Source: Nanobdellota archaeon (GTDB lineage Archaea; Nanobdellota; Nanobdellia; Pacearchaeales; GW2011-AR1). From it: a stretch of 5,678 bases of DNA. The position numbers and the translations under genes are program-made. Positions 1-5,298 of this stretch are shown here, piece after piece (position 1 is the stretch's first letter; each line of letters starts with the position of its first letter). The stretch lies in contig JAHIVR010000085.1 in assembly GCA_018816625.1 (NCBI GenBank), positions 1-5,678 of the forward strand, given 5' to 3'. The notes beneath the pieces were generated by a model. The model searched no databases and was not told the origin of the DNA. It was given only the letters and a program-made list of their open reading frames with translations.

Positions 1-58
1 TAAGGCCTCTTTTTTCCATACTTTATTTGTTAAGAAAAGTTATTTTAAATAGTTAATC

Positions 59-652
59 TTATTTTGCTTTTCTTTGAAAGTCAAAAATCCTTAGAAAATT
101 TCTTTTAGAACCAGCATAGCTTCCATTTTCATTTGCAAATCTAACATCTTCAATAGTATAGAATGCATGGGGATTAAATTCCTTTAAAATAGATATTGCT
201 TTGGTAAGTTGTTTACGCTCCATTATTGAGAATATTACCTTTACATCTCCTTCTACTCCTTTTGCTTGAACAATTGTTAAGCCATATTTTTGTTCTTTTA
301 GCTTTTTAATTAAACTTTCTTCATTATTTCCGGTTACAATCCTTAACATTATTTTGCCAAAGGAAAGCTTTTCTTCAAGTTTCATACCTACATAATTACC
401 AGTTGCAAAACCTCCAGCATAAGCAAAATATGAGATAACATTGGAGATATCTGCTATCACCTGTCTAGCAACCAGGAGCCAAATCATAATTTCAACGAAC
501 CCCAATAAAGGGACCCAAAATTTTATCCCTTTAGCAATAAAAATATGCCTCATTGTTCCTAAGGTAACATCAGCAACTCTACCAAAAAAAATTAGTAAAG
601 GTAAAACTAGATAAATATACCAGGGAGAGGTGAGAATGCTTTCAAATACCAT
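59..652 (-). CDS. UPF0316 family membrane protein (DUF5698 + DUF2179)
   Basis: This encodes a 197-residue membrane protein of unknown biochemical role. The N-terminal half is hydrophobic, with three likely membrane helices at about residues 12-29, 46-66 and 70-91. It carries family-typical motifs: DVTLGTMRHIFIAKG at 28-42, a GFVEIMIWLLVARQV-like second helix, and YAGGFATGNYVGMKLEEKL at 78-96. The C-terminal half (about 101-172) is a soluble DUF2179-type domain, predicted to lie in the cytoplasm; domains of this type end many YitT-like membrane proteins and are thought to act as small regulatory or ligand-binding modules. The length matches the family. The start is an ATG with no Shine-Dalgarno, and a TATA-like TTTTAAA lies about 32 bases upstream, so a very short leader is likely. 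The family assignment is secure; the function is unknown and the neighbours do not clarify it. Confidence 0.88.
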   Translation of the reverse strand: MVFESILTSPWYIYLVLPLLIFFGRVADVTLGTMRHIFIAKGIKFWVPLLGFVEIMIWLLVARQVIADISNVISYFAYAGGFATGNYVGMKLEEKLSFGKIMLRIVTGNNEESLIKKLKEQKYGLTIVQAKGVEGDVKVIFSIMERKQLTKAISILKEFNPHAFYTIEDVRFANENGSYAGSKRNFLRIFDFQRKAK

Positions 653-680
653 TTTTTGATTATAAAATTAATAATTTGTG

Positions 681-724
681 TTTAAAAGCTTAATCTGTCA
701 TAAGATTGTGACAAAAGCTTAATC
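681..724 (-). promoter_or_regulatory. Putative promoter with repeat-flanked operator upstream of the UPF0316 gene
   Basis: Two exact copies of AAAAGCTTAATC (684-695 and 713-724) flank an inverted repeat, TGTCA(696-700)-8 bases-TGACA(709-713). On the minus strand the first copy runs into TTTTAAA (687-681), a TATA-like element whose centre is about 32 bases before the ATG at 652. The layout resembles a transcription-factor site lying directly upstream of a core promoter. The repeats are visible in the sequence; regulator binding is inferred and the factor is unknown. Confidence 0.4.
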
Positions 725-843
725 AAAATTATGGCCTTTTTTTCTAGTATAAGAATCAATCTCCCTAATTGCTTTCTTTTTCTTGCAAGTTCTTCTCTTT
801 TTTAATATTTTCTAAAAAGGAAAAATTCGCGTGAAGATCTTAG

Positions 844-851
844 AAAAAAAA
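844..851 (-). terminator. Probable T-tract terminator after the ferritin-like gene
   Basis: A run of eight A on the plus strand gives a T8 tract on the minus strand, about 55 bases after the stop codon of the ferritin-like gene. Oligo-T tracts are sufficient terminators in many archaea. It overlaps one arm of an AT-rich inverted repeat (808-815 with 840-847, TTTTCTAA/TTAGAAAA). A 14-base perfect palindrome, GATTATTAATAATC, lies at 868-881 between the stop codon and the T tract and may be part of the same 3' structure. Confidence 0.4.
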
Positions 852-905
852 CATATTTAAAAATTATGATTATTAATAATCTAAAAATAACTAATGATCC
901 GAATT

Positions 906-1193
906 TTATTTGTCTTCAGCAGAGGTGATGTCTTTTGTACCTAAATTGAGATATTCACTAGCTTCTTTTGCAAACTCTTTATCGTTTTGTCTTATCCATT
1001 CTATTAACATAATCGCGTGCTCCTTCTCTTCATCTCTATTATGTAAAAGAATTTTTTTAAGATTTTTATCTGTGCACATTTCAGCTCTTTGATTGTATAA
1101 ATCTATGGCCTCTAGTTCCTCTTTGAGAGAATCAATTGCTCTTCTTAGATCCAGTGCGTTTTTGCTTAATTTATCACCATCTTCATATAACAT
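906..1193 (-). CDS. Encapsulated-ferritin-like (EncFtn family) iron-binding protein
   Basis: This 95-residue protein closely matches the EncFtn family, short two-helix ferritin-like proteins that dimerise to form a diiron ferroxidase site and normally work inside an encapsulin shell. From the ATG at 1193, helix 1 carries EELEAIDLYNQR (residues 25-36) and helix 2 carries HNRDEEKEHA (51-60). By alignment from memory with the Rhodospirillum rubrum protein, the ferroxidase ligands E26, E56 and H59 and the entry-site residues E25, E28 and E55 are kept. The tryptophan next to the conserved tyrosine is leucine here (L32-Y33). A third short helix (about 73-83) is followed by a brief polar tail with no recognisable encapsulin-targeting peptide, and no encapsulin gene is in the window. 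An in-frame TTG at 1220 would add nine residues, but it lies at or upstream of the transcription start predicted from the TATA box, so the ATG is preferred. Confidence 0.87.
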   Translation of the reverse strand: MLYEDGDKLSKNALDLRRAIDSLKEELEAIDLYNQRAEMCTDKNLKKILLHNRDEEKEHAIMLIEWIRQNDKEFAKEASEYLNLGTKDITSAEDK

Positions 1194-1222
1194 TTTAAGA
1201 TATTTAAACAAAAAACACAAGC

Positions 1223-1240
1223 TTAATAAATCTTTTGAAA
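1223..1240 (-). promoter_or_regulatory. Core promoter (BRE/TATA) of the ferritin-like gene
   Basis: On the minus strand CAAAAGATTTATTAAG gives a purine-rich BRE followed by the TATA-like TTTATTAA, centred near 1227. Transcription would start near 1201, leaving a leader of about eight bases before the ATG at 1193. The downstream edge contains ATTAAGCTT, the same 9-mer found twice upstream of the UPF0316 gene. Confidence 0.5.
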
Positions 1241-1289
1241 TTTGATTATATTAAGACTTTATATCAGTGTGTTTTTTTTTATGCTTTAC

Positions 1290-1335
1290 CTTTCGTGCAA
1301 GGCCCTCAACTTAGGCTTTGCACGGAAAGTTTTTT
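1290..1335 (+). other. Strong hairpin followed by a T6 tract in the divergent intergenic region
   Basis: CGTGCAAGGCC (1294-1304) pairs with GGCTTTGCACG (1314-1324) as an 11-bp stem with one G-U pair and a nine-base loop. CTTT (1290-1293) pairs with AAAG (1326-1329) beyond a bulged G at 1325. TTTTTT at 1330-1335 follows. On the plus strand this has the form of an intrinsic terminator or the 3' end of a small RNA, yet no plus-strand gene precedes it in the window. It is the most GC-rich element of this intergenic region. The structure is seen; its role is unknown. Confidence 0.45.
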
Positions 1336-1389
1336 ATTTATAAATAAAGCTCATTTTTTGAACGAGAAGTGGTTGTTTTCTTAAGAAAA
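1333..1389. repeat. Two perfect palindromes in the ferritin-Fic intergenic region
   Basis: TTTATTTATAAATAAA (1333-1348, 16 bases) and TTTTCTTAAGAAAA (1376-1389, 14 bases) are perfect inverted repeats without a loop. The first contains TTTATAAA and could serve as a TATA box in either direction. Both are AT-rich, so chance is a real alternative, but no gene occupies 1221-1467 and they may be protein-binding sites. Confidence 0.35.
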
Positions 1390-1417
1390 TGGAGGGGTTG
1401 AATGGAAAGTGTTTATA

Positions 1418-1459
1418 ATATGGGCACAAATAGAAAGGTTTATAAATATGTGCCCACAT
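1418..1459 (+). promoter_or_regulatory. Core promoter of the Fic gene with TATA box inside an inverted repeat
   Basis: TTTATAAA at 1439-1446, preceded by purine-rich AGAAAGG, is a good archaeal BRE/TATA. Its centre is about 25 bases before the GTG at 1468, so the transcript is probably leaderless. Eight-base perfect arms TGGGCACA (1421-1428) and TGTGCCCA (1449-1456), extendable to ATATGGGCACA/TGTGCCCACAT with one mismatch, enclose the TATA box. A repressor bound there would block TBP/TFB and the polymerase. The arms are clear; regulation is inferred. Confidence 0.6.
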
Positions 1460-1467
1460 GATATATT

Positions 1468-2388
1468 GTGGTTTATCACGAGATAAGAAGAATTGATGGA
1501 AAAAAACAGAATTATTTAGTTAGCAATAGAAGGGATAATGGAAAATGGAAAAAAACAAGTAAATTTATTGGTACTGGAAATATTGCAAAACAACAGATAT
1601 CTAAAATGAAAAAAGAATTTGAAGAAGAATTAATTACAAATAGAAAATATGAAAATTTGAGCAAAGAACAAGTAAAGGAGATAGAAAATCTAAAACAAAT
1701 TTATAAAAAAAATGTAAAAAAACTTTCAAAAGAGGAGTTTGTTAAATTTCAAAAAACTTTTTTCACTGAACTAACATATAATAGTAATGCCATTGAAGGT
1801 AACTCTCTTTCCTTAGAAGAAACCTCTTTGGTTGTTAATGATAATTTAGTTCCTGAGGGAAAAACACTCAGAGAGATTCATGAAGCTAAAAATCATTCAC
1901 AAGCACTAAATTATTTAAAAGGGTATAAAGGAGATTTAAATGAAGAATTAATATTAAAATTGCACGCAATTATTTTAAAAAATATCTCGGAAAGATTTGC
2001 TGGAAAATATAGAAAAGGGACTGTGAGAATTACAGGAAGTACTTTTAAACCTCCAATTGCAGAAAAAGTTCCTCAGTTAATAGGAAATTTAATTTACTGG
2101 TATAAGAAGAATAAGAATAAAATGCACCCATTTGAATTAACAACAATAGTTTCTATTAAATTTGTAACAATACATCCTTTTGTAGATGGAAATGGGAGAG
2201 TTTCCAGGTTGGTTATGAATTTTTTGTTAAGTAAAAAAGAATATCCTTGGATCAACATATATAATAAACAAAGACAGAAATATCTTGAAGCAGTTAGAAT
2301 TGGAAATGATGAAGACTACTCATTAATTATTCCTTATCTAATAAAAACATTAAAAGAAAATTTGAAGGATTTTGGGTTTGTTAAATAA
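1468..2388 (+). CDS. Fic-domain protein (probable AMP-transferase, class II autoinhibited)
   Basis: This 306-residue protein has a Fic fold. Fic enzymes usually transfer AMP from ATP to a hydroxyl side chain of a target protein. The catalytic motif HPFVDGNGR is complete at 236-244, with H236 as base and D240/N242/R244 for Mg and phosphate binding. The flap region GKYRKGTVRITGSTFKPPIAE (179-199) is typical. An upstream inhibitory motif SNAIEG (S106, E110, G111) fits (S/T)xxxE(G/N), placing it in the class with an N-terminal autoinhibitory helix. Residues 1-60 form a basic domain that I do not recognise confidently. No C-terminal winged helix is present, unlike many longer relatives. The start is a GTG that coincides with the transcription start predicted from the TATA box; no in-frame ATG lies near. 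It is visibly more A-rich than the nrd genes, which may indicate acquisition. No antitoxin-like partner adjoins it. The target is unknown. Confidence 0.9.
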   Translation: MVYHEIRRIDGKKQNYLVSNRRDNGKWKKTSKFIGTGNIAKQQISKMKKEFEEELITNRKYENLSKEQVKEIENLKQIYKKNVKKLSKEEFVKFQKTFFTELTYNSNAIEGNSLSLEETSLVVNDNLVPEGKTLREIHEAKNHSQALNYLKGYKGDLNEELILKLHAIILKNISERFAGKYRKGTVRITGSTFKPPIAEKVPQLIGNLIYWYKKNKNKMHPFELTTIVSIKFVTIHPFVDGNGRVSRLVMNFLLSKKEYPWINIYNKQRQKYLEAVRIGNDEDYSLIIPYLIKTLKENLKDFGFVK

Positions 2389-2541
2389 AGATCTATGTTG
2401 ACCGAAAAGTAAAATCCCCTTATCCTGAGACAGCTGTGAGAAACTTCTAAATTTAGTCTTTTTAAGAGTTCTGGGTCAGACATTTTGGTCAGGGGGTGTA
2501 TTTGTGCAACGCCCTCCAATTAAACCACTAAAAAATAGTCA
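2389..2541. other. Unassigned intergenic stretch with GC-richer segment
   Basis: No convincing gene or tRNA is seen between the Fic stop and the nrdR promoter. About 2395-2520 is richer in G and C than its surroundings. It contains the palindrome ACAGCTGT (2430-2437), TGACC/GGTCA (2399-2403 with 2487-2491), and a possible stem GGGGGTG/CGCCCTC (2492-2498 with 2510-2516) using two wobble pairs. A minus-strand reading frame starting from TTG at 2519 runs through this segment but overlaps the Fic gene and resembles nothing I recognise. It could be a structured RNA, a decayed gene or a mobile-element remnant. Confidence 0.3.
2501..2525 (+). repeat. Imperfect direct repeat of the 1292-1316 hairpin arm
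   Basis: TTTGTGCAACGCCCTC (2501-2516) matches TTCGTGCAAGGCCCTC (1292-1307) at 14 of 16 positions, and the similarity weakens over the next nine bases. The two copies bracket the Fic gene and its promoter. They might mark the edges of an inserted cassette or be two copies of a dispersed repeat; chance similarity is not excluded. Confidence 0.35.
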
Positions 2542-2542
2542 T

Positions 2543-2555
2543 AAATCTTTATATA
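2543..2555 (+). promoter_or_regulatory. Core promoter of the nrd locus
   Basis: AAATC followed by TTTATATA (2548-2555) is a near-ideal archaeal BRE/TATA. It predicts transcription start near 2577 and a leader of about 65 bases before the nrdR ATG at 2642. Both NrdR-box-like sites fall between that predicted start and the ATG, so repression would act just downstream of the transcription start. Confidence 0.65.
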
Positions 2556-2579
2556 CCCCTTATTTCTATAAAACCTATT

Positions 2580-2631
2580 ACATACAATCTATGGGGATTT
2601 AGGGGGATTATACATACAATATATTGTATGT
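2580..2631 (+). promoter_or_regulatory. Paired NrdR-box-like operators
   Basis: ACATACAATATATTGTATGT at 2612-2631 is a perfect 20-base palindrome, and its core ACAATATATTGT resembles the bacterial NrdR box (consensus roughly ACACAATATATTGTGT). A degenerate second site starts at 2580 with the same ACATACAAT and matches 14 of 20 positions. The two start 32 bases apart, about three helical turns, which is the typical spacing of paired NrdR boxes. Lying directly upstream of nrdR, they point to autoregulation of the locus. The palindrome is seen; NrdR binding is inferred. Confidence 0.75.
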
Positions 2632-2641
2632 TCAATGGATA

Positions 2642-3079
2642 ATGGAGTGTCCGTATTGTTCAAATACAACATTTAAAGTAACAGATAAGAGGGCCTCTCC
2701 TGAGGGGATAAGGAGGAGAAGAGAGTGTTTGAGGTGTAAAAAGAGGTTTACTACTTATGAAAAGGTAGAGAAATCTGATTTATATGTTGTTAAAAAAGAC
2801 GGGAAGAGAGAAAAGTTTGATGTTGACAAGTTATCAAAAGGAGTACACAAGGCTTTTGAGAAACGTCCGGTATCAAACGAACAAATTGATCGTGCCGTAA
2901 CGGAGATTGAAGAGACACTAAGAAAAAAAGGGAAAAAGGAAGTTAAAAGCGCGATAATAGGTGAGTTGGTTATGAAGAAGATAAAGAAATTAGATAATGT
3001 CGCCTACATAAGATTTGCATCAGTATACAGGGATTTTCAAGATATTCAAGATTTTAAAAGGGAAATTAAGGAACTTTAA
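2642..3079 (+). CDS. nrdR: Transcriptional repressor NrdR
   Basis: NrdR is a nucleotide-sensing repressor of ribonucleotide reductase genes. This 145-residue protein has the usual two modules. A zinc ribbon occupies residues 1-45, with MECPYC (C3, C6), the basic stretch IRRRREC (23-29) and CLRC (C29, C32) leading into KKRFTTYE. An ATP-cone follows at about 47-139, ending in the typical VAYIRFASVYRDFQD (120-134), where ATP and dATP would bind. The length matches bacterial NrdR. An in-frame TTG at 2624 would add six residues, but it lies inside the operator palindrome, and the family normally begins M-x-CPYC, so the ATG at 2642 is chosen. No clear Shine-Dalgarno precedes it. nrdD follows 60 bases after the stop, so the genes are probably co-transcribed. 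NrdR is near-universal in bacteria but, to my knowledge, sporadic in archaea, so bacterial ancestry is plausible. Confidence 0.95.
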   Translation: MECPYCSNTTFKVTDKRASPEGIRRRRECLRCKKRFTTYEKVEKSDLYVVKKDGKREKFDVDKLSKGVHKAFEKRPVSNEQIDRAVTEIEETLRKKGKKEVKSAIIGELVMKKIKKLDNVAYIRFASVYRDFQDIQDFKREIKEL

Positions 3080-3081
3080 AA

Positions 3082-3161
3082 ATGGTAAATAAAATAAGAA
3101 AAATCAAACTAAAGTTTTCAAAGTTCATATTTTAAAAAGATGGTAAATAAAATAAGAAAAA
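3082..3161 (+). repeat. 22-base direct repeat duplicating the nrdD start, with mini-ORF
   Basis: The first 22 bases of nrdD (3140-3161) occur identically at 3082-3103, directly after the nrdR stop. The upstream copy opens a 17-codon frame (3082-3135) starting MVNKIRK, like NrdD itself, then diverging and stopping four bases before the true nrdD ATG. It is not in frame with nrdD. It may be a remnant of a local duplication or a short leader ORF that couples translation to nrdD; neither start has a visible Shine-Dalgarno. Confidence 0.7.
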
Positions 3162-5194
3162 GAGATGGTAGTGTTGTATTATTCCAGCCTGAGAAGATAG
3201 AGGAAGTTGTATGGAAGGCGGCAAAGGCTGTTGGAGGAAAGGATAGAGAAAAAGCACATCGTGTCTCAAAAATAATTCTTGATGCTATCGGAGAAAAATT
3301 CCCTGGAACAGCAATACCCGGCGTTGAAGAGGTCCAGGATATTGTTGAAAAAATATTAATTGAAGAGGGACATGCAAAGGTTGCTAAAGCCTACATCCTT
3401 TACAGGAGAAGTCACGAAGAGTTAAGAGAAGTAAAGGGATTGTTTGACACCATAGAGGTTGTTGAAGACTATGTGGGGCTGGATGATTGGATGATAAAAG
3501 AAAACTCAAATATGGGTTTCTCATTACAAGGATTGAATAATTATATTGCTACAAAGATAATAGCTAATTACTGGAACAGAAGAATATACCCCGAGGCAAT
3601 AAGAAAGGCTCACGAAAACAACGAAATGCACATCCATGATTTAGGAACTCTAGGAGCTTATTGTGTTGGATGGGATCTTAAAGATTTATTGACTATTGGT
3701 TTTGGGGGTGTCCCTGGGAAGGTTGCGTGCGCTCCACCAAAACACTTTAGAGTTGCTTTGGGACAAATGGTTAATTTCTTTTATACTTTACAAGGAGAGT
3801 CGGCTGGTGCGCAAGCGTTTTCTAACTTTGACACTCTCCTAGCCCCATTCATAAGATACGATAATTTATCGGAAAAAGAAATAGAGCAATCAATGCAAGA
3901 ATTCCTATTTAATTTGGCGGTTCCTACAAGAGTTGGGTTTCAGACCCCATTTACAAATGTTACTCTTGATTTGAGAGTTCCAAGTCACATGAAAGACGAG
4001 CCAGTCGTAATAGGGGGAAAACTCCAAAAAGAAACATATAAAGAATTTCAAAAGGAAATGGACATATTCAATAGGGTTTTTGCTAAAATGATGTTGAAGG
4101 GTGATGCTCACGGGAGAGTTTTTACCTTTCCTATACCAACCTATAATATAACCAAAGATTTTGATTGGGATAATCCAGAATATAATTTGATATGGGAGAT
4201 GACCGCCAAATATGGTCTTCCTTATTTTTCAAACTTCATAAACTCTGACATGAATCCTGAAGATGCTAGGAGCATGTGTTGTAGACTAAGATTAGATCAG
4301 ACTGAATTAAGAAAAAGAGGAGGGGGGCTTTTTGGTTCAAATCCCTTAACGGGTTCAATAGGGGTTGTCACAATTAATATGCCAAGAATAGGATTTACGG
4401 CAGTGAATGAAGAGGATTTTATGGTTAGACTGAGCAAAGTAATGGAACTAGCCAAAGAGTCTTTGGAAATAAAAAGAAAGGCGATAGAAAAATTTACGGA
4501 AGTTGGGTTATATCCCTACTCACAAATTTATTTAAGGATGGTTAAACAAAGATTTGGTCAGTACTGGAAAAATCATTTTGCAACAATTGGTTTATTAGGA
4601 ATGAATGAGGCAATAATGAATTTTATGCCAGGGGAGAACATTGCAACTCCAAGGGGAAAAGAGTTTGCTTTGAAAATATTGGGTTTTATGAGGGATCGCC
4701 TTGGAGAGTTTCAAGAAGAAACCGGCAACATATACAATCTGGAGGCAACTCCTGGAGAGGGAACAACATATAAGTTTGCTAGAAAAGACAAGCAAACTTT
4801 TGGAAAGATTATAGTTGCTAATGAAGAGGGGTATAGAGATTTTGATGCTAAACCTTACTACACAAACTCCTCTCAACTCCCAGTAAATTATACTGATGAT
4901 ATTTTTGAGGCTTTGGAACTGCAGGATGACTTGCAAACCCAGTACACTGGAGGAACTGTTTTACACGGATTTATAGGAGAAAAACTAAACAAAAATGGGG
5001 TTAAGAAAATGGTTAAAGCTATTGCAGAAAACTTCCATCTTCCCTACTTCACACTAACACCCACATTTTCGGTATGCCCAAAACACGGGTATTTGGCTGG
5101 AGAACACGAGTACTGCCCTAAATGTGATGATGAAATTGCTAGTCAAAGAGACATAATAAAAGAGGAAATAAAGACCGAGCACGTTCAAGCTTAA
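3140..5194 (+). CDS. nrdD: Anaerobic (class III) ribonucleoside-triphosphate reductase, main chain lacking the glycyl-radical loop
   Basis: NrdD makes deoxyribonucleotides from ribonucleoside triphosphates without oxygen. This 684-residue chain opens with an ATP-cone (about 3-95) for allosteric control. The catalytic barrel follows: MHIHDL (163-168), AYCVGWDL with candidate radical-shuttling C175, SMCCRLRLD with C380/C381, RKRGGGLFGSNPLTGSIG (391-408), and NLEATPGEGT (533-542). Near the end SVCPKHGY (644-651) and YCPKC (658-662) supply likely zinc ligands C646, C659 and C662, plus a histidine such as H649. The chain then runs through a charged linker and stops at residue 684. The glycyl-radical loop expected next is absent and is encoded separately at 5291-5425. 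Without it the protein should not be active alone. It sits 60 bases after nrdR. The ATG at 3140 is supported by the family-typical VNKIRKRDG start. Identity is certain; the split is the unusual point. Confidence 0.96.
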   Translation: MVNKIRKRDGSVVLFQPEKIEEVVWKAAKAVGGKDREKAHRVSKIILDAIGEKFPGTAIPGVEEVQDIVEKILIEEGHAKVAKAYILYRRSHEELREVKGLFDTIEVVEDYVGLDDWMIKENSNMGFSLQGLNNYIATKIIANYWNRRIYPEAIRKAHENNEMHIHDLGTLGAYCVGWDLKDLLTIGFGGVPGKVACAPPKHFRVALGQMVNFFYTLQGESAGAQAFSNFDTLLAPFIRYDNLSEKEIEQSMQEFLFNLAVPTRVGFQTPFTNVTLDLRVPSHMKDEPVVIGGKLQKETYKEFQKEMDIFNRVFAKMMLKGDAHGRVFTFPIPTYNITKDFDWDNPEYNLIWEMTAKYGLPYFSNFINSDMNPEDARSMCCRLRLDQTELRKRGGGLFGSNPLTGSIGVVTINMPRIGFTAVNEEDFMVRLSKVMELAKESLEIKRKAIEKFTEVGLYPYSQIYLRMVKQRFGQYWKNHFATIGLLGMNEAIMNFMPGENIATPRGKEFALKILGFMRDRLGEFQEETGNIYNLEATPGEGTTYKFARKDKQTFGKIIVANEEGYRDFDAKPYYTNSSQLPVNYTDDIFEALELQDDLQTQYTGGTVLHGFIGEKLNKNGVKKMVKAIAENFHLPYFTLTPTFSVCPKHGYLAGEHEYCPKCDDEIASQRDIIKEEIKTEHVQA

Positions 5195-5220
5195 TCATGC
5201 TAAAGAAACAATAGTAAACT

Positions 5221-5298
5221 AGGTGAAACAAAATGAAAAGTAAATATAAAATTTTCATTACATTTCGAAAAAGGAGAGAAAAATTTCAAAATGAATAG
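5221..5298 (+). CDS. Possible 21-codon leader ORF with a strong Shine-Dalgarno
   Basis: AGGTGA at 5221-5226 matches the archaeal anti-Shine-Dalgarno perfectly and lies six bases before an ATG at 5233. The coding part is 5233-5298. The peptide is basic (MKSKYKIFITFRKRREKF then three residues) and has no relatives I recognise. Its stop overlaps the ATG of the glycyl-radical ORF at 5291 in another frame. It may deliver ribosomes to that ORF by coupling. A +1 slip at TTT-C (5284-5287) would fuse the two frames, but that is speculative. It could equally be a chance ORF. Confidence 0.3.

Noticed and set aside
1..58. TAA at 1-3 followed by a T-run as the end of an upstream plus-strand gene
   Set aside because: Too little sequence remains to establish a coding frame.
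910..1092. 60-codon plus-strand reading frame
   Set aside because: It lies antisense within the EncFtn-like gene, whose family motifs are clear.
1194..1220. TTG at 1220 as the ferritin-like start
   Set aside because: It lies at or upstream of the transcription start predicted from the TATA box, and the extra residues do not resemble the family.
2334..2519. 61-codon minus-strand reading frame starting at TTG
   Set aside because: It overlaps the Fic 3' end, has a weak start and no promoter, and its product resembles no family I know.
2624..2641. TTG at 2624 as the nrdR start
   Set aside because: It falls within the operator palindrome, and family members start M-x-CPYC, matching the ATG at 2642.
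3905..4111. 68-codon minus-strand frame inside nrdD
   Set aside because: Shadow of the strongly conserved nrdD coding sequence.
4595..4936. 113-codon minus-strand frame inside nrdD
   Set aside because: Shadow frame; the sense strand encodes conserved NrdD motifs throughout.
5192..5240. Single frameshift or sequencing error explaining the nrdD split
   Set aside because: All three forward frames contain stops in this gap, so one indel cannot restore a continuous ORF; several errors would be needed.
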